Assembly: GCF_000307105.1 (NCBI RefSeq)
Contig: NC_018645.1
Coordinates: 159,001-223,000, forward strand
Direction: 5' to 3'
Source: Desulfobacula toluolica Tol2
GTDB lineage: Bacteria > Desulfobacterota > Desulfobacteria > Desulfobacterales > Desulfobacteraceae
Length of the DNA: 64,000 bases
Within the stretch, counting starts at the first letter, position 1, and each line of letters begins with the position of its first letter. Made by a program: the position numbers and the translations under genes. This document shows, piece after piece, positions 44,375 to 53,378 of the stretch. The notes under the pieces are model-generated. The model was given only the letters and a program-made list of their open reading frames with translations, was not told the DNA's origin and did not search any database.

Positions 44375-46345
44375 ATGAAAGTCATATATACGGATTCACT
44401 TGTAATCGGCGGTGGCCTGGCAGGACTTAGAGTTGCCATCGCATCCATGCAGAGAGGGTATGATACCATCGTCCTTTCTTTGATTCCTGCCAAGCGGTCT
44501 CACTCTGCAGCAGCCCAGGGCGGCATGCAGGCAAGCCTGGGTGCATGCATTAAAGGAGAAGGGGATGATGAAGAGATCCATTTTGCAGATACTGTAAAAG
44601 GAAGCGACTGGGGATGCGATCAGAAGGTGGCAAGGGCGTTTGTGAATACATCTCCCAAGGCTATCCGGCAGCTTGCTGCCTGGGGAGTACCCTGGTCAAG
44701 GGTCAGAGAGGGAGATCATGACGTGGTGATTAACGGTAAAAAAGTCACCATTACCGAAAAAGCAGAATCACACGGCCTGATTATGGCCCGGGATTTTGGC
44801 GGAACAAAGAAATGGCGAACCTGTTATACCTCTGATGGTGCCGGTCATACCATGCTTTATGCCATGGATAACAAAGCCATTCAGATGGGCATTCCGGTTC
44901 ATGAAAGAAAAGAAGCCCTGGCCCTGATCCATGAAGACGGTGTATGTTATGGTGCCATTGTAAGAGATCTTATCACAGGTGAGTTGATCGCTTATGTAGC
45001 CAAGGCAACAACCGTTGCTACCGGCGGTTACGGAAGGCTTTATGCCATTACAACCAATGCGGTGATTTCCGAAGGCATTGGAAATGCCATTGCTCTTGAA
45101 ACAGGCGTTGCAACTCTTGGAAATATGGAAGCTGTGCAGTTTCATCCTACGGCCATTGTACCGGTCGGGATTCTCACCACTGAAGGATGCCGGGGTGACG
45201 GCGGTCTGCTTCTGGACAAAGATGGATACAGGTTTATGCCGGATTATGAACCTGATAAAAAAGAGCTGGCCTCCAGGGACGTTGTGTCACGCAGAATGAC
45301 GGAACATATGAGAAAAGGCAAAGGAGTGCCCTCTCGTTACGGTGATCATCTCTGGCTGGATATCCGTTTGCTGGGCCGTCCTCATATTGAAAAGAATTTA
45401 AGAGAAGTCAAAGAGATCTGTGAATACTTTTTAGGAATTGATCCGGTTGAAGAATTGATTCCGGTCAGACCCACACAGCATTATTCTATGGGCGGTATAA
45501 GAACCAAGCCGACCGGTGAAAGTCCGACTCTTAAGGGCCTTTTTTCCGCAGGTGAAGCAGCTTGCTGGGATATGCACGGATTTAACCGTCTGGGCGGAAA
45601 TTCCGTTGCGGAAACCGTTGTGGCAGGAATGATTGTCGGGGAATATGTGGCTGATTACTGCGCTGCAAATTCATTGAATATCAGCACAACCACCATTGAG
45701 CATTTCATGAAACAGGAAGAAAAGAAAATTACAGATCTTCTGGTCAGGGATTTTGGCGAGAACCCCTTCCAGTTAAAAGCTGAAATGCAGAAGATTATGA
45801 TGGACAAAGTCGGAATTTTCAGAAATGGTGAAGATCTTGAACAGGCAGTTGAAGAATTGAAAGTCTTAAACCAGCGGGCAAAAAACATTGCTTTGAGAAA
45901 TCGGATCAGCTCGTCTAATCCTGAGTTGGTTGAAGCCATCCGTGTGCCGAAAATGATAAAACTTGCCCAGTGTGTGGCCTATGGAGCCATGCTCAGAACC
46001 GAGAGCCGCGGTGCCCATTCCAGGGAAGATTATCCTGAAAGAAATGACAAAGAGTGGTTAAAAAGAACCCTTACAACATGGAAAGACGAGTCAGCAGATC
46101 TTCCTGAAATCGAATATGAAGAGCTGGATATCATGAAAATGGAAATGCCTCCGGGATCAAGGGGCTATGGTGTTGACAATACTGTGCATCATCCTGATAC
46201 CGCTAAACGGGAACAGGAAATTGAAGAGATCAAGAAAGCCAATCCGGGTGCAGACAGGTTTGAACTTCAGAAGTTGTTGAATCCAATTACTATTCCAGAA
46301 AAATTCAAAGGTAAAAATGAGCGTATAGGCAGGGGGTTTAAATAA
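44375..46345 (+). CDS. frdA: fumarate reductase / succinate dehydrogenase flavoprotein
   Basis: This 656-aa flavoprotein has an N-terminal FAD site ([19 protein letters not shown]), the covalent-FAD histidine motif [37 protein letters not shown], the catalytic Arg region [11 protein letters not shown] and the FAD-binding [18 protein letters not shown]. It interconverts fumarate and succinate. Gene order C-A-B and sequence favour the Wolinella/Desulfo menaquinone type. In this cluster the reaction succinate to fumarate would regenerate the co-substrate consumed by BssA; direction is inferred. Its stop overlaps the start of frdB. Confidence 0.92.
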   Translation: MKVIYTDSLVIGGGLAGLRVAIASMQRGYDTIVLSLIPAKRSHSAAAQGGMQASLGACIKGEGDDEEIHFADTVKGSDWGCDQKVARAFVNTSPKAIRQLAAWGVPWSRVREGDHDVVINGKKVTITEKAESHGLIMARDFGGTKKWRTCYTSDGAGHTMLYAMDNKAIQMGIPVHERKEALALIHEDGVCYGAIVRDLITGELIAYVAKATTVATGGYGRLYAITTNAVISEGIGNAIALETGVATLGNMEAVQFHPTAIVPVGILTTEGCRGDGGLLLDKDGYRFMPDYEPDKKELASRDVVSRRMTEHMRKGKGVPSRYGDHLWLDIRLLGRPHIEKNLREVKEICEYFLGIDPVEELIPVRPTQHYSMGGIRTKPTGESPTLKGLFSAGEAACWDMHGFNRLGGNSVAETVVAGMIVGEYVADYCAANSLNISTTTIEHFMKQEEKKITDLLVRDFGENPFQLKAEMQKIMMDKVGIFRNGEDLEQAVEELKVLNQRAKNIALRNRISSSNPELVEAIRVPKMIKLAQCVAYGAMLRTESRGAHSREDYPERNDKEWLKRTLTTWKDESADLPEIEYEELDIMKMEMPPGSRGYGVDNTVHHPDTAKREQEIEEIKKANPGADRFELQKLLNPITIPEKFKGKNERIGRGFK

Positions 46346-47076
46346 TGAGTGAACAAGAAAGAATCCTGAAATTTCAAGTATTTAGATATAATCCCCAGAA
46401 AAAGGGCGACAAGCCCCGCATGGTAACCTATGAGGTTACCGAAGCCCCTGGGATGACGGTTTTTATTGCATTGAACGAGATTCGAGAACAGCAGGATCCG
46501 TCTTTTCAGTTTGATTTTGTTTGCCGGGCGGGCATTTGCGGATCATGTGCCATGGTTATTAACGGTAAGCCGACTCTTGCGTGCAGAACACTGACCTCTA
46601 CTTTTGAAAATGGTGAGATTAAACTTCTGCCCTTGCCGGGATTTGAACTGATTGGAGATCTTTCCGTTAATACGGGAAAATTCATGCGGGCCATGTCTGA
46701 ACGATTGGAATCCTGGATACATGATGCAGATGCAGATGACGTGAATTTTGATAAACTTGAAGAGCGCATGGACCCGGATGTGGCAGATCAAATTTATGAG
46801 CTTGAACGGTGTGTTGAATGCGGTTGCTGTGTATCAGCCTGTGCCACTAAACGAATGAGACCGGATTTTTTATCTGCGGTGGGATTTATGCGTCTGGCAC
46901 GGTATGCACTTGATCCAAGGGATAAACGCTCTGATGAAGAATTTTATGAAATCATCGGTGATGATGACGGCGTGTTTGGCTGCATGACACTTTTGGGATG
47001 TGAAGATTATTGTCCCAAGGATCTGCCTCATCAGACACAGATTGCTTATCTGAGAAGGAAAATGTTAGCGAATTGA
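46345..47076 (+). CDS. frdB: fumarate reductase / succinate dehydrogenase iron-sulfur subunit
   Basis: This 243-aa subunit has a plant-type [2Fe-2S] site (CRAGICGSCAMVINGKPTLAC, about 60-80) and a C-terminal ferredoxin domain with CVECGCCVSAC (about 153-163) and GCMTLLGCEDYCPKDLP for the [4Fe-4S] and [3Fe-4S] clusters. It moves electrons between FrdA and FrdC. It begins within the stop codon region of frdA (ATAATG), so it is translationally coupled. Confidence 0.92.
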   Translation: MSEQERILKFQVFRYNPQKKGDKPRMVTYEVTEAPGMTVFIALNEIREQQDPSFQFDFVCRAGICGSCAMVINGKPTLACRTLTSTFENGEIKLLPLPGFELIGDLSVNTGKFMRAMSERLESWIHDADADDVNFDKLEERMDPDVADQIYELERCVECGCCVSACATKRMRPDFLSAVGFMRLARYALDPRDKRSDEEFYEIIGDDDGVFGCMTLLGCEDYCPKDLPHQTQIAYLRRKMLAN

Positions 47077-47177
47077 CAGAAGGGTTAAGAATGAAAGAAA
47101 AAGGGAAAAATTATTCGGTTGAAATTCTCTGACAGTCGTTAAGGATTGAAAAAATAAATACAAGGAGGTCTTAAGAG

Positions 47178-48761
47178 ATGAAATGGAATACAGGAAAAAT
47201 TCTCAGCAAAAGAGAGTCATTTTCTCCGGATAAACCAGCCGTTATTTTTGAAGATACCCCGATTACTTACAGAGAGCTCAACCGGGAAACCAATAGAGTT
47301 GCTCATTTTTTCAAGGAAAAAGGACTGAAAAAAGGAGATCGTATCGCAGTGGATCTTTTAAATAGTCCTGAGTTTCTGGCATGTTATTTTGCTGCAGCCA
47401 AGCTAGGTTTGATATTTGTCCCTTTAAATTACCGGTTGGTATCCCAGGAGTTGAAATATCAAATAAACCGTTGCAACTGCCGATTACTTGTTTTTAATGA
47501 TCTGTTCACAAAATATATTGAGCCGATACGAGATTTTCTGGATGTGGAAAAGGAAAATTTTATTTGTGTGACTGGCTATACCGCTGAAAATTACTGTCCT
47601 GAATGGGCTTTGGACTATTACTCCATCATTGAAAAATATCCCTTTCATGAACCGGTTCCCGATGAATTCATTGATCTGGATGATCCGTTTATTATTCTGT
47701 TCACCTCAGGGACTACCGGCAACCCGAAAGGGGCTGTCCTCACCCATGGACAGACCTATTTCAAATGTTTTCAGGTCATTAATTATACCGATATGCGACA
47801 GGATGATATCTTTCAGTCACAGGCCCCTTTGTGCCATTCAGCAGGACTTGCGGCTGTATCAACACCCGCATTGTGTCGTGGGGCAACCCTGCTGATGAGA
47901 TCAAAATTTGATGCTGAAAAATTTGCATTGGATATAGAAAAATACAAGGCCACCATTGTGTTCAGCTTAACCACCATGATGCGGTTTGTCCTTGACACCG
48001 GCATACTTGACCAAGTGGATTTAAGCAGTGTGCGATTTGCTTGGGGCGGAGGAGAGAAAACTCCTCCGGAATTTTTTGATGAACTGGATGAAAAAGGGCT
48101 GCACATACTTCCGGGATTCGGGCAAACTGAAAATTCAGCCATGGTTTTAATGCCTGGTGATGCCCCAAAAAGCAAAAACAGATCAGCAGGTCTGCCCAAT
48201 TTTTTTACGGATTTGTGGATACAGAACGAAACAGGAGAAAAACTGGGTCCAGGTGAAATCGGTCAGATCGTAGCCATGGGTCCGAATGTGATGAAAGGTT
48301 ACTGGGACATGCCGGTAGAAACCAGCTCCACAATAGTTGATGACGTACTTTATACCGGGGATCTTGGTTATCTTGATGAGGATGGATATCTCTACGTTGT
48401 TGACAGAGTAAAGGATATGTATCGAAGCGGTGCAGAAAATGTTTATCCGGCTGAAGTAGAAGCGGTATTGATAAATCATCCGAAAATTAATAAAATAGCT
48501 ATCATTGGTGTTCCAGATGAAAAATGGGGTGAAACCGGAAAAGCCTTTATTGTATGTAATCAAGGAAAGACGATCAGCTATGAAGAAGTGTTGTCGTTTT
48601 TAAACAGCAAACTTGCCAGGTTTAAATTTCCTAGATCAATTCAACTGATTGACTCATTACCGTTAACCGTGACAGGAAAGTTAAAAAAGTCAGTATTAAA
48701 AAAACAATTTACTGATTCTTTGACAGGTGGTGTTAAAAAAAAATGGGATTGGTCTATGTAG
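47178..48761 (+). CDS. AMP-forming acyl-CoA synthetase
   Basis: This 527-aa class I adenylate-forming enzyme has the P-loop TSGTTGNPKGAVLTH (about 175-189), GFGQTEN, the hinge TGDLGYLDEDGYLYVVDRVKDMYRSGAENVYP and a C-terminal catalytic lysine in LTVTGKLKKSVL. It makes an acyl- or aryl-CoA from acid, ATP and CoA. AAGGAGG lies upstream of the ATG. Placed after the frd genes on the same strand, it could activate benzoate or another aromatic acid, or a fatty acid. Substrate residues cannot be judged here. Confidence 0.85.
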   Translation: MKWNTGKILSKRESFSPDKPAVIFEDTPITYRELNRETNRVAHFFKEKGLKKGDRIAVDLLNSPEFLACYFAAAKLGLIFVPLNYRLVSQELKYQINRCNCRLLVFNDLFTKYIEPIRDFLDVEKENFICVTGYTAENYCPEWALDYYSIIEKYPFHEPVPDEFIDLDDPFIILFTSGTTGNPKGAVLTHGQTYFKCFQVINYTDMRQDDIFQSQAPLCHSAGLAAVSTPALCRGATLLMRSKFDAEKFALDIEKYKATIVFSLTTMMRFVLDTGILDQVDLSSVRFAWGGGEKTPPEFFDELDEKGLHILPGFGQTENSAMVLMPGDAPKSKNRSAGLPNFFTDLWIQNETGEKLGPGEIGQIVAMGPNVMKGYWDMPVETSSTIVDDVLYTGDLGYLDEDGYLYVVDRVKDMYRSGAENVYPAEVEAVLINHPKINKIAIIGVPDEKWGETGKAFIVCNQGKTISYEEVLSFLNSKLARFKFPRSIQLIDSLPLTVTGKLKKSVLKKQFTDSLTGGVKKKWDWSM

Positions 48762-49030
48762 GAATAAGATTTGCTTGTTATTAAATAAACTATTATGTTT
48801 TCAATACCTTTGCCAAACTAAGTGCCTGGACACAAGTTCCTTCCTGTACATAGTAATGAATTTCGCTGGTTGAGAGGTCGTCTTCAAAGCTCGAATTGGA
48901 AGAAACTTTAGTTCAGATGCTTAAAATTTAGTTTGGGATGAAAAATGAGCAGTTGTTGTATTATGATATGCGATCGTTACAAAACATATTATAAGGAAGA
49001 GCTGCTCATTAATGAAATTACCACGCTTTC

Positions 49031-49197
49031 AGGGGTAATCCCAACATTCGCACTACCAAGTGTCAAATTTGTTCACGGTGTTGCTGAACGATACCCAAAA
49101 CAGTATTTTTGCTTATATTGAGTTCTCTTGCAATAAATCGATAAGACCTCCCCTCCTCAATCAGGGTTAATACTGGGACGTCTAAATCTTCCTGTTT
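49031..49197 (-). pseudogene. dispersed repeat R2, right copy (inverted)
   Basis: This is the reverse complement of 11522-11688 with about four base changes, again encoding a helix-turn-helix fragment (SYRFIARELNISKNTVLGIV) but ending QQHREQI. The boundary GGGATTACCCCT is shared exactly with the left copy, beyond which the sequences differ. Confidence 0.6.
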
Positions 49198-49436
49198 AGT
49201 TTGCTCATAATTTGGCCCCCCATTGAGCCTGCTTGGGTTGCAGGTAATCTATCCATCTGTAACTCATGCATTTCAACACGCTTATCGCACATACGTTTTG
49301 ATCAATAATGATCAAGCGGGTCAACCCCTTTTTTATGGAGATTTTTTTCTCGTATATTTTATTTGATTTATGCTTGCCATAACCGCTCATTTTTTGTCTG
49401 ATCTCCTTCCCCCTTACCCTATTTTTTTTATAAATA

Positions 49437-49566
49437 GTGCCTGGTCAAGCAGCTTGAACATCTTGAAAAAGCCTTGCGGAAAAACATCAGAGTCTGGTAA
49501 ATATAGCTAAGCATTTTGAATCTTTTTTTGTTGAGTTTACAGCTCAGAATATTATAAATAAAGCAT
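49437..49566. repeat. dispersed repeat R1, right copy
   Basis: The match to 11088-11216 is direct, from GTGCCTGGTCAA to AATAAAGCA. Substitutions on the minus strand are mostly conservative for the encoded peptide, so the source was once coding. Confidence 0.75.
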
Positions 49567-49638
49567 TCAAGATGCATTTTTTTGTCAAATTTAATAAGTT
49601 ATGATTTACAAGTAATAATAATTTGGGAGAATCAGCAG

Positions 49639-51435
49639 ATGAATAAGCGGGTATTTTCATTAAAAGCAAAACTAATCATGATGACTCTTGTCATTGTGTT
49701 AACTGTCATTGCTATCCAGACGGCAATAAACCTCCAGCGCATCTCCAAACAAAAAGAAGCGCTGATTCATTTACAAGGTAAGGGTTATGAACAATTCATG
49801 CGTGAGATCAATCAAAGCAGTGAGGAAAACATGCGTTTGGCTTTGATGATAGCCAATATGGATTTTGTCCATCAAACCATGAAAACAAAAGACAAGTCAG
49901 GATTACTCAATGAGATAAAACCATTGAACGACATATTAAACAACAGCAACAAGTTTAACTATCGGATTCATTTTCACGAACCCGGAAGCGTATCATTCTT
50001 GCGTGTTTGGAAACCGGCTAAAAATGGTGATCCACTGGCTGGTTTTCGTATGACCGTTAATAAAGTTCAGGAATCAAAAAAGCCGGTAAAAGGTATTGAA
50101 GCAGGTAGAGGCGGATTGGTCGTCCGGGGACTTGCTCCCATATTGGATGGTGGGGAAATGATCGGCAGTGTGGAAGTGTTTTGCGATATCAGTGATATTG
50201 CCGAAAGCATAGATGAAACCAATGCAATTTACGGTCTGGACAAAATTGAAGCCACGGCTGTGCAATCGGTTCAAAAATTAGGTAATTTTAATGTCTTAAA
50301 ATCACCTCCAAAAGATATGGGTGATGTTGATGCATCATTTGTTGACCAGGCAGTTAAAAGTGTAATGACAAAGGAGGCAGGCAACACACTGCTGACAGCT
50401 TCACCTGTAACAGATTATCAGGATCAAGTGGTAGGGGTTTATGTCCGGTTCCTGGACATCCGACAAATCAACGCTGATATTAGATCCAACATAATTATCA
50501 TGATACTCGTGGCGGCTGTCCTTATAACGGTCAGTTTCTTTTTTGCAATGTTATTATCCAACTCGGTTGCAAACCCTATTAAGCTAATTATCGACGGTCT
50601 TTTCATGTCATCGGTTCAAGTCGACAGTGCCTCAAAACAAATCGCTGCCATTAGTACTGCTTTGGCTGAAGGCTCTTCCGATCAAGCGGCCTCCATAGAA
50701 GAGACCTCATCCTCTCTTGAAGAAATGGCATCCATGACTAAAAATAACGCGAAGAATGCCATGCATGCTGATAATTTAATGCAAACAGCCAATCAGATTG
50801 TAACCAAAGCCTACAAATCCATGACTGATTTGACCATATCAATGCAAGATATTACGGTAGCCAGTAAAGAAACATCAAAAATAGTTAAAACGATTGATGA
50901 AATATCCTTTCGGACCAACCTGCTCGCCTTAAATGCCGCCGTTGAAGCTGCCCGCGCAGGAGAAGCCGGGGTAGGCTTTGCCGTCGTAGCCGATGAAGTC
51001 AGGAATTTGTCAATGCGTGCCGCTGAAGCAGCCAGGAATACAGCCATATTGATCGAAAGCACAGTTAAAAAAGTAAGTGATGGTGCAGAACTTGTTCAAT
51101 CCACGAATCATGATTTTAATGAGGTTGCTGAAAACACAAAAAGGGTCGGAGGGTTGTTGAAAGAGATAGCTGCAGCTTCGAATGAACAAGCTCAAGGAAT
51201 TTCTCAAGTCAATAGTGCCGTTGCCGACATGGACAAGGTTGTGCAGCAAAATGCGGCCAGTGCGGAGCAAAATTCAGGTGCTTCATCTGAGATGAACGTT
51301 CAATCCTTAAAAATGAAAGAGTTTGTTGCGGATTTGTCTTTGCTGATCCAAGGGGATGGAAGGAGTGCTGTGACTTCAAGACATGAAGATACAAAACAGT
51401 TGCGGCTTTATCAAGATACACTTCCAGGCAAGTAA
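49639..51435 (+). CDS. methyl-accepting chemotaxis protein with Cache-like sensor
   Basis: This protein of about 598 aa starts at ATG 49639 (MNKRVFSLKAKLIMM), 9 bases after GGGAGA. The longer in-frame start lacks a site and precedes the first membrane helix. TM1 is at about 10-32, then a periplasmic region of about 260 residues with Cache-like features (FRMTVNKVQ, GGLVVRGLAPILDGGEMIGSVEVF), and TM2 at about 293-315. The signalling tip is [21 protein letters not shown]. The signal domain closely resembles that of the receptor at 24950, but the sensor is different. The ligand is unknown. Confidence 0.87.
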   Translation: MNKRVFSLKAKLIMMTLVIVLTVIAIQTAINLQRISKQKEALIHLQGKGYEQFMREINQSSEENMRLALMIANMDFVHQTMKTKDKSGLLNEIKPLNDILNNSNKFNYRIHFHEPGSVSFLRVWKPAKNGDPLAGFRMTVNKVQESKKPVKGIEAGRGGLVVRGLAPILDGGEMIGSVEVFCDISDIAESIDETNAIYGLDKIEATAVQSVQKLGNFNVLKSPPKDMGDVDASFVDQAVKSVMTKEAGNTLLTASPVTDYQDQVVGVYVRFLDIRQINADIRSNIIIMILVAAVLITVSFFFAMLLSNSVANPIKLIIDGLFMSSVQVDSASKQIAAISTALAEGSSDQAASIEETSSSLEEMASMTKNNAKNAMHADNLMQTANQIVTKAYKSMTDLTISMQDITVASKETSKIVKTIDEISFRTNLLALNAAVEAARAGEAGVGFAVVADEVRNLSMRAAEAARNTAILIESTVKKVSDGAELVQSTNHDFNEVAENTKRVGGLLKEIAAASNEQAQGISQVNSAVADMDKVVQQNAASAEQNSGASSEMNVQSLKMKEFVADLSLLIQGDGRSAVTSRHEDTKQLRLYQDTLPGK

Positions 51436-51459
51436 CGATCCCGGCGTATATTGCCCTTT

Positions 51460-52170
51460 TTAACTCCAGAAAAGGGATCTGACCCATCCGAAAAAAGTAT
51501 TGCCGGCAAGAAATTCTTTTTCTGCGGATTCAAGGGCAATCGTCATTTTACTTGCATCTGAGAACCTGTCTTTGCGTGTGATTATGGGCTTATCCGGGTC
51601 GAGACTCTTTACGATTGCAGCGGGATTTCCTGCTGCAATCACATTGGCAGGTATGTTGGATGTGACAACGGCACCCGCACCTATAATGCTGTTTTTCCCA
51701 ATGGTCACCCCCTTGCAGATAATGGCGCTGTCGCCCACCCATACGTTTTCTTCAAGCATTACACTGTGGGTCTCTTTTGGCGGCATGGACCGGTCATAAA
51801 TGCCGTGCCAGTCTGAATCGGTTATATAAACATGGCTTGCCAGCATGCAGGAGTCTGCAATGGATATATGGTTTGCGGCACTGATTCTTACTCCGGGAGA
51901 GATCAGGACATGGTTGCCTATGGAAATGCCTCTGATGTCTTTTTTATCCGACCAAACCGTCAGCCGGGTCTTTTTATCTGAGCATCCCAAAAGGGTTATA
52001 TGATCCCCGATGCTGACGGGGCCTCCAAATATTTCAATGTGCCAGGGTTTTACAATGAACGGATGTTTTCCAAGGCTTGTCAGCTGCGGAGAAAGCTTAT
52101 AACGGACATATAGATGCAAAAGCCGATACCAGGCTTTTTTGATATAATAGGGCCTATGATCTTTTATCAA
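51460..52170 (-). CDS. hexapeptide-repeat acyltransferase
   Basis: This 236-aa left-handed beta-helix protein has hexapeptide repeats from about residue 60 to 190 (VSIGDHITLLG, ISIGNHVLISPGVRIS, VWVGDSAIICKGVTIGKNSIIGAGAVVTSNIPANVIAAGNPA). The end of this run is typical of O-acetyltransferases of the LpxA/WbbJ type that modify sugars or lipids. It overlaps the upstream gene by 4 bp, so the two are likely coupled. The acceptor is unknown. Confidence 0.75.
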   Translation of the reverse strand: MIKDHRPYYIKKAWYRLLHLYVRYKLSPQLTSLGKHPFIVKPWHIEIFGGPVSIGDHITLLGCSDKKTRLTVWSDKKDIRGISIGNHVLISPGVRISAANHISIADSCMLASHVYITDSDWHGIYDRSMPPKETHSVMLEENVWVGDSAIICKGVTIGKNSIIGAGAVVTSNIPANVIAAGNPAAIVKSLDPDKPIITRKDRFSDASKMTIALESAEKEFLAGNTFFGWVRSLFWS

Positions 52171-53216
52171 TTTAAAAAACCCTTATACGCAAAACCATCC
52201 CATGACCGGTGGCAAAAAAGATCGGACGCAGGGGTCAATGCATATACTGCATCCGCTGCCAGCAGCACCACTGCATTGGTCCAGGAAATCTTCTCTTCCG
52301 GCCAGATCACCATGTCCGGGTAAGTATAGCCGCACCAATAGGTCTTGTCTTCATATCTCCTGTTTTGTATCCAGGAAAAGACAATTTTGGCTTTTTCCAT
52401 TTGCCCCATGCCGGATAAGGCCAGGACAAGTTCGGATGTTTCCGCCATGGTTACCCATGGCTGGTCAGATACACATCTGGCTCCCTGGCCCTCTATGACA
52501 TATTTGTTCCAGTATTTTTCAATTCTGTTTTCTGCTTTTTCTCCTGTCAAAGCACCGCTTAAGACAGGATAAAACCAGTACATGGAAAATCTGGATTTGC
52601 TGACATTATAATTGTGGATATTTTTTCGTATGGAGTTGCCTAATTTGTCAAAGGCGGTTTCCCATGACCGTCTTTTTTTTCCAAGAATTCCGGCAATGGC
52701 CAGGGCGCATTTTAAACTCATGAAAATAGAGCTTGATCCTGCCAGAAGAGACATGGGATCAACATTGCCTTCCGGGCTTTTGGCCCAGTAAATTTCTCCG
52801 GTTTTTGTCTGCAGGCTGATGGCGTAATTGATCCCTTTTTCCATTGTGGGCCAGTAATATTCAACAAATGCAGTGTTTTTATCTGTCAACCATGTATGAA
52901 AAAGCCCCACGGAAAAATAGGCGGCCATATGTGTTTCACAGGTTTTGTCTTCGGGTTTTCCGTTAACATAAGAGGAATACCATGATCCATCAGTATTTTG
53001 AATGATTTTCAGCCATTCAAATGCACGGTGTGACGCGTCAAAGCATTTGCCAATGTTCAGTCCCATGATGGTTTCTATGAGATCCCAGGGGTCTGTTTTG
53101 CCGTCCTTGTGCCATGGAATATCTCCAGATTCTTGTTGAAGAGATAAAATAAACGTAACAACCGAATTAATATCCAGGGCGTCAGAAAGTTTGATCCTGG
53201 AGCCTTTCAGGGCCAT
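52167..53216 (-). CDS. alpha/alpha-toroid (prenyltransferase/squalene-cyclase-like) protein
   Basis: This 349-aa protein has repeated QxxxG/W-rich helical motifs (SLQQESGDIPWHKDGKTDPWD, IIQNTDGSWYSSYV, SLQTKTGEIYWAKS). Such repeats build alpha/alpha barrels in terpene cyclases, prenyltransferases and some glycan-active enzymes. There is no DxDD or zinc site typical of the named enzyme groups, so no reaction can be assigned. GGAG precedes the ATG. Coupling with the hexapeptide acyltransferase suggests a shared glycan or lipid modification task. Confidence 0.55.
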   Translation of the reverse strand: MALKGSRIKLSDALDINSVVTFILSLQQESGDIPWHKDGKTDPWDLIETIMGLNIGKCFDASHRAFEWLKIIQNTDGSWYSSYVNGKPEDKTCETHMAAYFSVGLFHTWLTDKNTAFVEYYWPTMEKGINYAISLQTKTGEIYWAKSPEGNVDPMSLLAGSSSIFMSLKCALAIAGILGKKRRSWETAFDKLGNSIRKNIHNYNVSKSRFSMYWFYPVLSGALTGEKAENRIEKYWNKYVIEGQGARCVSDQPWVTMAETSELVLALSGMGQMEKAKIVFSWIQNRRYEDKTYWCGYTYPDMVIWPEEKISWTNAVVLLAADAVYALTPASDLFCHRSWDGFAYKGFLN

Positions 53217-53378
53217 TGAGTGTCTCCGATCAAAAAATATCTTTAAAAATTAAATTTGCACACTATCAAACCTGTTCTTTATTTACAAGAAACTTGACAA
53301 GCCCGGGGATTATCTGTTAATCAAAAATGAATATCCATTCATAACAATCCATAACAATTCTTGAGCCAGGAGGAAATC

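Larger units (their letters stand above)
48762..49638. other. gene-free right boundary region of the catabolic island
   Basis: This region of 877 bp holds no intact gene. Its content is unassigned AT-rich DNA to about 49030, repeat R2 inverted (49031-49197), more AT-rich DNA, then repeat R1 (49437-49566), which ends shortly before the chemoreceptor gene. Confidence 0.6.

Noticed and set aside
48961-49030. N-terminal half of the IS1595-type transposase next to the right R2
   Set aside because: The short frames here (MSSCCIMICDRYK..., MKLPRFQG) show no transposase motif, so an IS half on the right side cannot be supported.
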